Translations under genes and position numbers: made by a program
DNA from: Coprobacillus cateniformis
Lineage (GTDB): Bacteria; Bacillota_I; Bacilli_A; Erysipelotrichales; Coprobacillaceae
Reading direction: 5' to 3'
DNA: 64,000 nucleotides
Assembly: GCF_009767585.1 (NCBI RefSeq)
Contig: NZ_WSNW01000001.1
Location: forward strand, 3,246,041 to 3,310,040
The notes under the pieces: generated by a model
What the model saw: the letters and a program-made list of their open reading frames with translations, nothing else
The model's database searches: none
Told to the model about the DNA's origin: nothing
In this document: positions 1 through 8,526 of the stretch, in pieces
Layout: each line of letters opens with the position of its first letter
Position numbering within the stretch: the first letter of the stretch is position 1

Positions 1-1163
1 ACATATTCTTCTAATGTCCAATTATTATCATGAATGATTTTAGCAATCTCTTTACCTACATAACGAAAATGCCATGGTTCATTGGTTGTTCCTGTCATCT
101 TGGAATTGTGACTAGGATAACGTAAGATATAGCCATATCGATGTGCATTGGCAACAACCCATTTGTATTCTGGAGTATCACCAAAGAAACGCCATTCCCC
201 ATCAATAACACTTTGGCTTGTTAAATCGACACCAAGACCTAATTGGTGCTCACTTGACCCAGGGATGGCAACAAGGCTATCAGCAGTGACTTGATCATAT
301 TTTTGATGATATTCATCATAAATATCTTTTTGTTCTTGATAAGAACGATATGCACTTTTGATGGCAAGATGTAAATTTTCTTTAGAAGCATCTTGTGCCA
401 TAAGTTCGAGAGCTTCAGATGCCTCTTTTCTTAATTGTCTATTTGTACAATCCTGACTGAAAATAATATTTGGTGTGACGAGATCGTTAGGTATATAATC
501 AGATGCAATTTGAAACCCTTTTTTAATGATAGTGGCAAGTGAATCAGGATTAATAATTTGATACGTTCTATTCACCTTGTTTTGAGAATTGATAAATGGA
601 TAAGAGATAGATAAAACAGCTTCAAGAGGTTGTTTTTGTGAATCTATATACGCTTTCAAATCAGTATAAATTACACCTGTTATATCAAGATATGATTTTG
701 TTTGCTGATAGTTTAAATTCTGTTTTGTGATATATTCAAAATCACTTAATTGTGCTTTTTTCATCATCTGACATAACACATCATCTGAATAATTTAATTC
801 TTTAAGTTTGTCATAGTATTTCTGATAGAATGTATCAATATATGCAATAACATCTTTCTTTGATAATTGGCTATGTAATTTTTGATAATAAGCATATTCT
901 TGATAATGATTTTCATTTTCTAATTCATTCCAAGATTCTAAACTATTGATTTTATCATTGTTTAAAAAACTTTTGATTTCTTCGTCATCAAGTTTTAGAA
1001 TCATATTTTGTTCTGTTAAACTATATCCTTTGAAAGCCAGTTGGATTCTTGTCCATTGGAAGAACATAAGAACTGTCAAGCATATAACAACAATAGGAAT
1101 AATTAAAATACGTTTAGAAAAAGAGCGTTTTTGATTATAGTAAGAACGTTTGGGTGTTTTCAT
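1..1163 (-). CDS. vanY: VanY-type membrane-anchored D,D-carboxypeptidase (3' end outside window)
   Basis: Peptidase of the VanY/DacB-like M15B family, which removes the terminal D-Ala from peptidoglycan precursors outside the membrane. Translation from the ATG at 1163 gives a short basic N-terminus, one hydrophobic segment at about residues 19-35 (signal anchor), a coiled linker, then the zinc-site motifs SAYRSYQEQ, GSSEHQLGLGVDL (SxHxxGxAxD type) and NEPWHFRYVG (ExxWH). The reading frame is still open at base 1, so the last few residues are missing from this window. The start overlaps the end of the racemase gene by 29 nt and has AAAGGA about 10 nt upstream, so the gene is the last visible one of the resistance operon. 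In this context it would clear D-Ala-D-Ala pentapeptides left over from normal synthesis. The family call is firm; the name VanY rests on context. Confidence 0.85.
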   Translation of the reverse strand, partial: MKTPKRSYYNQKRSFSKRILIIPIVVICLTVLMFFQWTRIQLAFKGYSLTEQNMILKLDDEEIKSFLNNDKINSLESWNELENENHYQEYAYYQKLHSQLSKKDVIAYIDTFYQKYYDKLKELNYSDDVLCQMMKKAQLSDFEYITKQNLNYQQTKSYLDITGVIYTDLKAYIDSQKQPLEAVLSISYPFINSQNKVNRTYQIINPDSLATIIKKGFQIASDYIPNDLVTPNIIFSQDCTNRQLRKEASEALELMAQDASKENLHLAIKSAYRSYQEQKDIYDEYHQKYDQVTADSLVAIPGSSEHQLGLGVDLTSQSVIDGEWRFFGDTPEYKWVVANAHRYGYILRYPSHNSKMTGTTNEPWHFRYVGKEIAKIIHDNNWTLEEY

Positions 1164-2310
1164 TAATGATATTTCCTTTCTTTATATAAACTTTTGGAAG
1201 ACGTTGACCAATACGACTTAAAATCTCATTAGATATTGTATGTGCATTTTTAGCCAATTCTTCTATACCAATTGTTTGTTGATGATTATGACCAATAAAA
1301 GTGACAATATCATTGAGTTGTACATCTTTTAAAGAAGTCACATCAATCATTAATTGATCCATACATATTCTTCCCACAATTGGTATTTTTTTACCGCGAA
1401 CCAAGACATCTTGATTTTGTGAAAGCTGACGAGGAAGTCCATCTGCATATCCTAGAGGAACAACTGCAATCAGACTGTCTTTTTCAAGTGTATATGTTCT
1501 CCCATAACCAAGTGAAGAGCCGGCGGGGTAATGATGCAGACAAGCAATATGTGATTGGATTGATAAAACTGGTTGTAAATTCAGATGGTTTTTCATATAG
1601 TCATCAGTACTAGATTGCACTCCGTACAAAGCAATTCCCATACGAGCATAATCGTAATGATAGTCAGGGTAATTTAAAAGACCATAACTGCTTTGGATGT
1701 GGACTTTGCCAACATCATAACCAAATTCCTGGAGTTGATGTATTGTTTGATTAAAGTTTAAGAACTGTTGCTTAGTAAAATGAATGTCCTCCATCTTTGA
1801 ACTGTCAGCAACACATAAATGAGAGAATACACCCTCAACATGTAAGTAAGGTAATTCAAAAAGTCGTCGAATATGTGTTAAATCATGATAATCAGCACCT
1901 AGACGATGCATACCTGAATCAATTTTTATATGGATTTGTAAAGGCAGCTGCATAGCATTTAATTGTTGACCATAATCATAGTCAATAACTGTTTGAATTA
2001 AATGATATTTTAATAAGAGTGGTGCAAGATGTGGTGCAGTAAAACCAAGAATTAATATATCCCCATGAATATGATTTTGTCTTAATATCATAGCTTCATC
2101 AATGGTTGCGACTGCAAAACAATCAATTCCTAATTTTTCTAACTCTTGAGAAATTTTTATTGCTCCATGACCATAAGCATCTGCTTTAACAACAGCCATA
2201 ATCTGTTTACGAGAACGTAGTAATTTTGATATTTCTTGAACATTGTTTTCTAAAGCATCTAAATTAATCTCAACCCAACTTCGATCTGTTTGGTACTTGA
2301 GTTTTTCCAT
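1135..2310 (-). CDS. vanT: Alanine/serine racemase domain of VanT type (separate ORF)
   Basis: PLP-dependent fold-III racemase, 391 aa. It shows the PLP lysine motif VVKADAYGHGA near residue 40, RMGIALYG, LGYGRTY (carrying the catalytic tyrosine of the partner subunit) and the conserved GRICMDQLMIDVT. In D-Ser type vancomycin-resistance operons the racemase that makes D-serine (VanT) is fused behind an integral-membrane acyltransferase-like domain. Here the racemase lies directly behind such a domain but in another frame, overlapping it by 41 nt, with its own AAGAAAGGA 10 nt before ATG 2310. It therefore looks independently translated and soluble. Serine rather than alanine specificity is inferred from position between vanXY and vanY; the sequence alone does not prove it. 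The gene could also serve as a housekeeping alanine racemase. Confidence 0.85.
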   Translation of the reverse strand: MEKLKYQTDRSWVEINLDALENNVQEISKLLRSRKQIMAVVKADAYGHGAIKISQELEKLGIDCFAVATIDEAMILRQNHIHGDILILGFTAPHLAPLLLKYHLIQTVIDYDYGQQLNAMQLPLQIHIKIDSGMHRLGADYHDLTHIRRLFELPYLHVEGVFSHLCVADSSKMEDIHFTKQQFLNFNQTIHQLQEFGYDVGKVHIQSSYGLLNYPDYHYDYARMGIALYGVQSSTDDYMKNHLNLQPVLSIQSHIACLHHYPAGSSLGYGRTYTLEKDSLIAVVPLGYADGLPRQLSQNQDVLVRGKKIPIVGRICMDQLMIDVTSLKDVQLNDIVTFIGHNHQQTIGIEELAKNAHTISNEILSRIGQRLPKVYIKKGNIINENTQTFLL

Positions 2311-3321
2311 GCTGAATCATTCCTTTCTTGATGAAGATAAAAATATATGAGCAGATTATTGATAAAAGTGTTACAATGCAAAAATGTATTAAATGATTAT
2401 CAATAAAATAAGTTTCTAAATGTAAAATCTTTCCTAGCATTCTTGTGACAACAATCATCATAGGATGAATAATATAAATCATCAAAGATAAATCTTTACA
2501 CCTTGGATAACGCTGACCTGTATAAGATATTATAATCATAAAAAGCAAATACATAGACATAGGTAAAAATATATTCATAGCATCATGTTTGGGTATATTA
2601 TAACTATTTAAAATAATAGTTTCGCCAGCCATGAAAAGAAAACTAATACAGAGTGTAATATACCAATGATATCTGGAAATTCTGCGTTGGTGCTGAGCAA
2701 TATAAGCTCCTAGCCATAAAAATATTGGAGCAAAGAATAGACCATTTCGTGTATATTCACAAAATTGAAAAATAGAATTATACAAGCTTTTGAGAATAGG
2801 AATTTGAATACTGAATCCATAATAAGAATCTCCGCCTAAACCAATAATATATAAAATGATGACAAAATATATAAAATGATGACAAGAATAAATCCAAGTT
2901 TTAAAGAACAGTACTTATATATTATATAAACCAAACTTATTCCGATAAGTGTTGCAGGAAGATACCACAAATGGTAGAATGTTCCATCCATAAAAATATC
3001 CTGAATCAGATTTGGAACTGATTGAATAAGAGTATTATTATAGATTTGAATAGGAATGTATATAAAGATGCATATCAGATAAATTATTCCCAGTTGATTA
3101 AGTGTCTTTTTTAATCTTTGTAGTGTAGGTTCTCCATGTTCAAACAGAAAGAAAGCAGTTGTCATAAAAAAGAAAGGGACAGCAATTCTGCCAATAATAT
3201 GTGTTGTTATAAAATCAAGTGATGGACTGATTTGTAAAAATGGGTATGTATGAATGCCAATGACAAGGATTGAAGCAATAATACGCATAATATCAATCAT
3301 TGGATAATTTCTCTTATGCAT
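2270..3321 (-). pseudogene. vanT: VanT membrane (acyltransferase-3-like) domain, frameshifted by a 20-bp duplication
   Basis: Two adjacent frames encode the halves of one multi-spanning protein. The first half starts at ATG 3321 (GGAGG 5 nt upstream, overlapping the vanXY stop) and begins MHKRNYPMIDIMRIIAS, typical of acyltransferase-3 membrane domains. It runs to a stop at 2836. The second half (about 2785-2270) contains YTRNGLFFAPIFLWLGAY, as in VanT membrane domains. A perfect 20-bp tandem repeat (2846-2865 and 2866-2885) lies just before the premature stop. Removing one copy restores a continuous 343-codon frame running through IIGLGGDSYYGFSIQ into the second half. In VanT this domain is thought to take up L-serine for racemisation. 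Whether the break is real, phase-variable or an assembly error cannot be told here. Confidence 0.85.
2846..2885. repeat. 20-bp perfect tandem duplication inside vanT membrane domain
   Basis: The unit aatatataaaatgatgacaa occurs twice head to tail (2846-2865, 2866-2885) with mismatches immediately outside. Twenty is not a multiple of three, so the extra copy shifts the frame of the VanT membrane domain. The first half-ORF then reads into a stop at 2836. Confidence 0.95.
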
Positions 3322-4057
3322 ATGTCCTCCAAACAGTGACAATAAAGCCATCAATATTATTTCCTGAAATTTGATATACAGCATTGTCTGCTAAAGTGAT
3401 TGTTGCTGTTTGGTTTAATATTGGTACATAAAATATAGAAAATAATCGATTTTGAAAATAGTAATTTAATGGTTTGTGTATAGAATAGTTCTTTATATCT
3501 TCAATATATTCCTCTAAACATAAATGTTTTTCCATCATAAACATGGAGTGGGGAATGCCAACATAACGGAAATGCCAAGGTTCATTTGCAATATGTGTCA
3601 TTGCTTCTTTGTCCTCTTCATAGCGTTGAATAAAGCCATATTGATATGCTATGTTTCTAAAGTTTTGACAAACACCTACATGTGGAAACTCTGGGCGTAT
3701 AAAATCAATATGATCTGAATTGAGTCCTAAATCTATAGCAAGGCCGGTTTGATGTTCACTATGTTGTGGTAAGGCAACATAGCGATTGGTAAATTCGATG
3801 CCATTGTTATATAGTGAATCTTTATATATAAGGGTTTGTTCTTCCTCTGTACGAAAACCGCTGACAAGAGATATTTGATGTGTTTGATTTATGTCTTGGA
3901 GAATATTTTTGAGTAAGTTATATGTTCTTTTTTCTAATGAAATGTTATCTTCTTTTAAAATAGGAAGATCAGGATTGTTATGGTATGGATACTGATAATT
4001 AATAAGAATTAAATTTCCTTTATGAATATCAGCTTTATTGAGAATAATTGTTTTCAT
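3314..4057 (-). CDS. vanXY: VanXY-type D,D-dipeptidase/D,D-carboxypeptidase
   Basis: A 247-aa M15B peptidase without signal peptide or membrane segment, so cytoplasmic like VanXY enzymes, which hydrolyse both D-Ala-D-Ala dipeptide and the terminal D-Ala of UDP-MurNAc-pentapeptide. Visible motifs are VSGFRTEEEQ, SEHQTGLAIDLG (zinc ligands His and Asp) and NEPWHFRYVG (catalytic Glu and zinc His). The start ATG 4057 overlaps the ligase stop by 23 nt, and its stop overlaps the vanT membrane-domain start by 8 nt, so the operon is translationally coupled. The C-terminal ~60 residues after the last motif have no counterpart that I recognise, although the total length is near that of known VanXY proteins. 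Confidence 0.88.
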   Translation of the reverse strand: MKTIILNKADIHKGNLILINYQYPYHNNPDLPILKEDNISLEKRTYNLLKNILQDINQTHQISLVSGFRTEEEQTLIYKDSLYNNGIEFTNRYVALPQHSEHQTGLAIDLGLNSDHIDFIRPEFPHVGVCQNFRNIAYQYGFIQRYEEDKEAMTHIANEPWHFRYVGIPHSMFMMEKHLCLEEYIEDIKNYSIHKPLNYYFQNRLFSIFYVPILNQTATITLADNAVYQISGNNIDGFIVTVWRTYA

Positions 4058-5096
4058 GGTTTAACCCCATTTCAATAAGTTTATCTAAAATATTTTCAAA
4101 ACTATATCCAATGCCTTGCAACATGCTTGGGAAACGACTGTGAGATGTGAAGCCAGGAATTGTATTCACTTCATTAAAGACAATCTCATTTTCTGGTGTT
4201 AAGAACATATCAACTCTTGCAAAAACTTGACATCCTAAAGCTTTATAGATCATTTGTGCTGTTTCCTGAATGCGTTTTTCAATTTGAGAATCTATACGAG
4301 CAGGCATATGAATCTGTGAAGATTTTAAAGTATATTTTTCAGTAAAATCAAAAAAACCTTGTGATAATTCAATTTCATCAACACGACCGAGAATGAGTTG
4401 ATCAGTTCCCATGACTGCACATCCAACTTCAAATCCCTCAATATTTTCTTCAATAAGAATCTCATTATCATAAGTAAAAGCAAATTCAATAGCTTTTTCT
4501 ATTTCATCAAGATGAGTGACTTTTGTAATCCCATATGATGATCCTGCTTTTACTGGCTTCACAAAGAGTGGCAAAGAGAGTTTGAGAAAATTGTTTTTTT
4601 GCAATTGATAATCTTGCATGGATGTTAGGACAAAAGATTTTGGCACACGAATGCCTGCATGATTGACAATTTGATGAGCACGTTCTTTATCCATACATAA
4701 TGCTGAACTGGCTACAGAACAACCGATGAGGGGAATGCCAGATAATGCAATTAAACCTTGAACTGTTCCATCTTCACCATTTTTACCATGTAAAATTGGA
4801 AAAATCGCATCAATGTGAACAAGTATAAAGTGATCTGTTTTCATTTCTATAAGTGCATGTTTGGTTGGATCAGGTGAAATTGTGACTTCGTGAAGAGGAT
4901 GCTGCCACCATGTGTCATTTTGAATATCTAAGATATCGCCATCAAAATGATACCACTTCCCATCTTTTGTAATGCCAATCATATAAATGTTATATTTATC
5001 ATGATCTAGATGACAAAGAACTGAGTATGCTGATTCAAGTGATACGCTATATTCGCTTGAATGTCCTCCAAAAAGAATTGCAATTGTTTTTTTCAT
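4035..5096 (-). CDS. vanG: D-alanine--D-serine ligase (VanG/VanC/VanE type)
   Basis: ATP-grasp ligase of 353 aa that would make the D-Ala-D-Ser dipeptide for low-affinity vancomycin targets. It begins MKKTIAILFGGHSSEYSVS. The omega-loop region EKYTLKSSQIHMPARI is the signature of D-Ser-specific ligases, in contrast to the shorter D-Ala loop or the His-containing D-Lac loop. FARVDMFLT and FNEVNTIPGFTSHSRFP are the magnesium/ATP-binding motifs. The start at 5096 is chosen because GGAGGT lies 8 nt upstream; an in-frame ATG at 5168 has no such site and would add 24 atypical residues. It is the first gene of the minus-strand van cluster, and no VanR/VanS regulator is visible upstream, where clpB diverges. 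The D-Ser specificity is well supported; the exact van class is not. Confidence 0.88.
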   Translation of the reverse strand: MKKTIAILFGGHSSEYSVSLESAYSVLCHLDHDKYNIYMIGITKDGKWYHFDGDILDIQNDTWWQHPLHEVTISPDPTKHALIEMKTDHFILVHIDAIFPILHGKNGEDGTVQGLIALSGIPLIGCSVASSALCMDKERAHQIVNHAGIRVPKSFVLTSMQDYQLQKNNFLKLSLPLFVKPVKAGSSYGITKVTHLDEIEKAIEFAFTYDNEILIEENIEGFEVGCAVMGTDQLILGRVDEIELSQGFFDFTEKYTLKSSQIHMPARIDSQIEKRIQETAQMIYKALGCQVFARVDMFLTPENEIVFNEVNTIPGFTSHSRFPSMLQGIGYSFENILDKLIEMGLNHENNYSQ

Positions 5097-5164
5097 AATA
5101 TAACCTCCATAATTTGAATGCAGATATATTCTAACAAACAAATAATAAGAATGTCTGAAAGTGT

Positions 5165-5180
5165 TCATAATATATTATGA
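5165..5180. promoter_or_regulatory. Perfect 16-bp palindrome upstream of the van cluster
   Basis: TCATAATATATTATGA is a perfect palindrome about 70 bp upstream of the ligase start and 54 bp upstream of the first CIRCE of clpB. It has the size and AT-rich form of a repressor operator, but no regulator is known for it. It could also arise by chance in AT-rich intergenic DNA. Confidence 0.35.
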
Positions 5181-5233
5181 TGATTTGATTAAGAAAATCT
5201 TATGAAAACATTAAGAGAGTTTGTATGATAATT

Positions 5234-5260
5234 TTAGCACTTTAGGGTTGACAGTGCTAA
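5234..5260 (+). promoter_or_regulatory. CIRCE-like HrcA operator 1 (clpB)
   Basis: TTAGCACTT, nine bases, CAGTGCTAA: a CIRCE element (consensus TTAGCACTC-N9-GAGTGCTAA) with the innermost base of each arm changed. It covers the -35 hexamer TTGACA of the clpB promoter. Confidence 0.8.
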
Positions 5261-5275
5261 AATTAGTGGTATACT
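5248..5275 (+). promoter_or_regulatory. Sigma-A type promoter of clpB
   Basis: TTGACA at 5248-5253, 16-bp spacer, TATACT at 5270-5275. It lies between and partly under two CIRCE elements, so HrcA binding would block it. Confidence 0.8.
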
Positions 5276-5279
5276 ATAG

Positions 5280-5306
5280 TTAGCACTAAGGATATAAGAG
5301 TGCTAA
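5280..5306 (+). promoter_or_regulatory. CIRCE HrcA operator 2 (clpB)
   Basis: TTAGCACTA, nine bases, GAGTGCTAA: one mismatch from consensus CIRCE. It starts 5 bp after the -10 hexamer, covers the probable transcription start and ends 12 nt before the clpB ATG, so it is also part of the mRNA leader. Confidence 0.92.
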
Positions 5307-5318
5307 AGGAGTGAGATT

Positions 5319-7889
5319 ATGAATATAGAAAAATGGACAGCAGCAATGCAAGAAGCACTACAGAAGGCTTTTCAGGAAGTATTATCAATGTCTCGGCAAG
5401 TTGTAGATATTGAGGATCTTTTGTTAGCATTGATTGAAGACACTAGTGGTATATTTTATCGTGTTCTCGTTAAGGCTGATGTGGATATAGCAGGATTGAT
5501 AAACTATTTGGAAAATAAACGTCAACAGAAACCTGTTGTAGAGGGTGTTGATGAAAGTCAACTTAGAATTTCTTATGATTTAAATCAATTGCTTACAAAA
5601 GCACAAACAACAATGTCACAATATAAAGATGAATATTTAAGCGTTGAACATTTGATTATGGCTTTGTTTGCAACACAAAGTACTTTGTGTCAGGAAATTA
5701 TTCAACAATTTCATTTGAATAAAAAAAGTGTAGAAAAAATAATTGAAGATATGCGAGGAGGAAATACTGTGAATAGTCCTCATCCAGAAAATCAATATGA
5801 GGTTCTTACAAAATATGGTCGTGATTTGATTCAGGATGTACGAGATGGTAAATTAGATCCTGTTATTGGTCGTGATGAAGAAATCAGAAGAGTTGTGCAG
5901 ATTTTATCACGTAAAACAAAGAATAATCCAATCTTAATTGGTGAACCAGGTGTTGGGAAAACAGCGATTGTTGAAGGCTTGGCCTGGCGTATATTTAAAA
6001 ACGATGTGCCTACAAGTTTACAAAACAAAACACTTTATGAACTGGATTTAGGTTCGCTGGTTGCTGGTGCGAAGTTCCGTGGTGAATTTGAAGAAAGATT
6101 GAAAGCTGTTTTGAACGAAATCAAGAAGGCTGAAGGAAATATCATTCTTTTTATTGATGAAATTCATCAATTGGTGGGTGCAGGAAAAACTGATGGGGCT
6201 ATGGATGCAGCTAATCTTTTAAAACCAATGTTAGCACGTGGAGAACTCCATTGTATTGGGGCTACAACTTTGGATGAATATCGATTATATATTGAAAAAG
6301 ATGCAGCTTTAGAAAGACGTTTCCAAAAAGTGACTGTTGATGAACCTGATACAGATGATACAATTGCTATTTTACGTGGTTTGAAAGATAGTTTTGAATC
6401 ACATCATGGTGTCCAAATTACAGATAGTGCAATTGTTGGAGCAGTTCATATGTCACAAAGATACATTACAGATCGTTTTTTACCAGATAAAGCAATTGAC
6501 TTAATTGATGAGGCTTGCGCATCTGTGCGTATGGAAATTGATTCATTGCCAGAAGAACTTGATGTTATTACAAGAGAAAAGAATCGTCTTGAAATGGAGC
6601 GTATTTCTATTGAGAAAGAAGATAAGAATGAGGATAATGAAAGACGATTGGATGAAATTAAGAGTCGTATTGCTTCATTAGATGAGCAAATGATTGGCTT
6701 GAGTGATAAATGGAAAGAGGAAAAGAAGGCACTAGATCATATTAAAGAATTAAAGGATCAAAAAGTTCGTTTTGAAGCCTTAAAAGATAAGTATGAAACA
6801 GAGGGAAATCTTGAAGAAGCATCTAAGATTAAGTACGAAACGTTACCAAAAATCAATCAAGAAATTTCTGATTTTCAATCTCAGGAATCTGAAGATGCCT
6901 TATTACAGGAAAAAGTCAGTGTGGATACAATTAGTGAAGTGATTGCGAGATGGACTGGCATTCCAATGAATAAGTTAATGGAATCTGAAAGAGAGAAACT
7001 TTTACATCTTGATGAAATATTACGTCAACGAGTTATTGGTCAAGATGAAGCTATTGAGAAAGTAAGTGATGCTATTTTAAGATCACGTGCTGGAATCAAT
7101 GATGAAAATCGTCCAATTGGTTCATTCTTATTCTTAGGACCAACTGGAGTAGGTAAAACAGAAGTCGCTAAAAGTCTGGCTGAACAGTTATTTGATAGTG
7201 AAAAGAATATTGTTCGTATTGATATGAGTGAGTATATGGAAAAATTCAGCGTTTCTCGTTTGCTTGGAGCACCACCTGGATATGTAGGCTATGAAGAAGG
7301 TGGACAATTAAGTGAAGCAGTGCGACGTGCTCCTTATAGCATTGTTTTATTGGATGAAATTGAGAAGGCACATCCGGAAGTCTTTAATGTTTTATTGCAG
7401 GTTTTAGATGATGGACGTATTACTGATTCAAAAGGAAATGTAGTAAGCTTTAAAAATACTATTATTATAATGACTTCAAATATTGGTTCTCAATATTTAT
7501 TGCAAGGAAATACTGAAGAAACAAGACGTGAGGTAGAAATGGAATTAAAGCAACATTTTAAACCAGAATTCTTAAATCGTATTGATGAAACAGTTATGTT
7601 TAATTCATTAGACGAAAAGGTTGTCTATCAAATTATTGATAAATTTGTCAATCAGTTATCTTCAAGATTAGCAGATAAGAAAATCACAATTGAAATTAGC
7701 AATGAAGCAAAAGCTGAGATTGCAAGAGAAGGCTTTGATCCGACTTTTGGAGCAAGACCATTAAAACGTTTTATTCAAGGGCATATTGAAACTTTAATTG
7801 CTAAAGAAATGATTAAAGGAACAATTCAAAAAGGTGATCATGTTGCTGTGGAATATAGTCATGGTCAATTTGGATTAAGTAAGGCATAA
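5319..7889 (+). CDS. clpB: ClpB disaggregase (AAA+ chaperone)
   Basis: An 856-aa Hsp100 disaggregase that, with DnaK, dissolves heat-induced protein aggregates. Domain order: Clp N-domain repeats (about 1-145), first AAA+ module with Walker A GEPGVGKT and Walker B IILFIDEIHQ (about 160-400), the M-domain coiled coil (about 400-520, rich in Glu/Lys), and second AAA+ module with GPTGVGKT, MSEYMEKFSVSRLLGAPPGY and arginine-finger region (about 550-760), followed by a D2-small domain. The M-domain length identifies ClpB rather than ClpC. The start has AAAGGAG upstream. Two CIRCE sites around the promoter indicate HrcA heat-shock repression. The gene is monocistronic, closed by a terminator. Confidence 0.96.
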   Translation: MNIEKWTAAMQEALQKAFQEVLSMSRQVVDIEDLLLALIEDTSGIFYRVLVKADVDIAGLINYLENKRQQKPVVEGVDESQLRISYDLNQLLTKAQTTMSQYKDEYLSVEHLIMALFATQSTLCQEIIQQFHLNKKSVEKIIEDMRGGNTVNSPHPENQYEVLTKYGRDLIQDVRDGKLDPVIGRDEEIRRVVQILSRKTKNNPILIGEPGVGKTAIVEGLAWRIFKNDVPTSLQNKTLYELDLGSLVAGAKFRGEFEERLKAVLNEIKKAEGNIILFIDEIHQLVGAGKTDGAMDAANLLKPMLARGELHCIGATTLDEYRLYIEKDAALERRFQKVTVDEPDTDDTIAILRGLKDSFESHHGVQITDSAIVGAVHMSQRYITDRFLPDKAIDLIDEACASVRMEIDSLPEELDVITREKNRLEMERISIEKEDKNEDNERRLDEIKSRIASLDEQMIGLSDKWKEEKKALDHIKELKDQKVRFEALKDKYETEGNLEEASKIKYETLPKINQEISDFQSQESEDALLQEKVSVDTISEVIARWTGIPMNKLMESEREKLLHLDEILRQRVIGQDEAIEKVSDAILRSRAGINDENRPIGSFLFLGPTGVGKTEVAKSLAEQLFDSEKNIVRIDMSEYMEKFSVSRLLGAPPGYVGYEEGGQLSEAVRRAPYSIVLLDEIEKAHPEVFNVLLQVLDDGRITDSKGNVVSFKNTIIIMTSNIGSQYLLQGNTEETRREVEMELKQHFKPEFLNRIDETVMFNSLDEKVVYQIIDKFVNQLSSRLADKKITIEISNEAKAEIAREGFDPTFGARPLKRFIQGHIETLIAKEMIKGTIQKGDHVAVEYSHGQFGLSKA

Positions 7890-7907
7890 GGGAACTTATG
7901 CTTTTTT
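7884..7907 (+). terminator. Intrinsic terminator of clpB
   Basis: GCATAAG, loop GGAA, CTTATGC followed by six T. It overlaps the clpB stop codon. Confidence 0.85.
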
Positions 7908-7960
7908 CTTTTCAAGTCTAATAAATAGGTGTATGATATTGACGAAAGAAGGGTTATATT

Positions 7961-8458
7961 ATGAAAAGTGCAATTGTTTATAAGAGTGTAGGTGGAAATA
8001 CAAAACTTTTGGCTGATATCATTGCTCAGCAACTTCATATCAAAGCTCAATCTTTAATAACTTCAGTTGATGTAGAAGATGTGGAACTTGTCTATGTTGG
8101 TTTTTGGACTGACAAAGGAGAGTGTGATGAAGATGTAAAAAGATTCTTAAAAGGCTTACATCATCAAAAAATATTTTTGTTTGGAACAGCAGGATTTGGT
8201 GGAGATAAAAGTTATTTTCAGGGAATTCTCACAAGAGTTCAAACTTATATAGATGATACAAATGAGATTGTAGGAACATATATGTGTCAGGGGAAAATGC
8301 CTGATAGTGTCAAACAAAGATACTTAAAAATGTCATTAGAAAAACCTCATGATGAACATATTCAACAAATGATTGCTAATTTTGAAGAAGCAGTAACACA
8401 TCCAGATCTACAGGATTTAGAAAACCTCAGGAGTGCAATTTTAGAAACTGTCAAATAA
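7961..8458 (+). CDS. Flavodoxin family protein
   Basis: A 165-aa flavodoxin-fold protein that would bind FMN and carry electrons. The N-terminal beta strand and phosphate loop read SAIVYKSVGGNTKLLADII, close to the T/SxTGNT flavodoxin loop. LFGTAGFGGDKSYF matches the second FMN-contacting region. The partner cannot be told. Flavodoxin-like proteins of this length occur beside flavin reductases in gut Firmicutes, but no such reductase lies next to it here. The start ATG 7961 has AAGAAGGG upstream. The gene stands alone between two terminators. Confidence 0.8.
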   Translation: MKSAIVYKSVGGNTKLLADIIAQQLHIKAQSLITSVDVEDVELVYVGFWTDKGECDEDVKRFLKGLHHQKIFLFGTAGFGGDKSYFQGILTRVQTYIDDTNEIVGTYMCQGKMPDSVKQRYLKMSLEKPHDEHIQQMIANFEEAVTHPDLQDLENLRSAILETVK

Positions 8459-8459
8459 G

Positions 8460-8486
8460 AGAAAAAGGTATCCTTTTTCTTTTTAT
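8460..8486 (+). terminator. Intrinsic terminator after the flavodoxin gene
   Basis: AGAAAAAGG, loop TAT, CCTTTTTCT then TTTTAT, beginning just after the stop codon. Confidence 0.75.
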
Positions 8487-8526
8487 ATCGAATGAATTGT
8501 GATAAAATAGCCAAAGGAGGGTGTAT

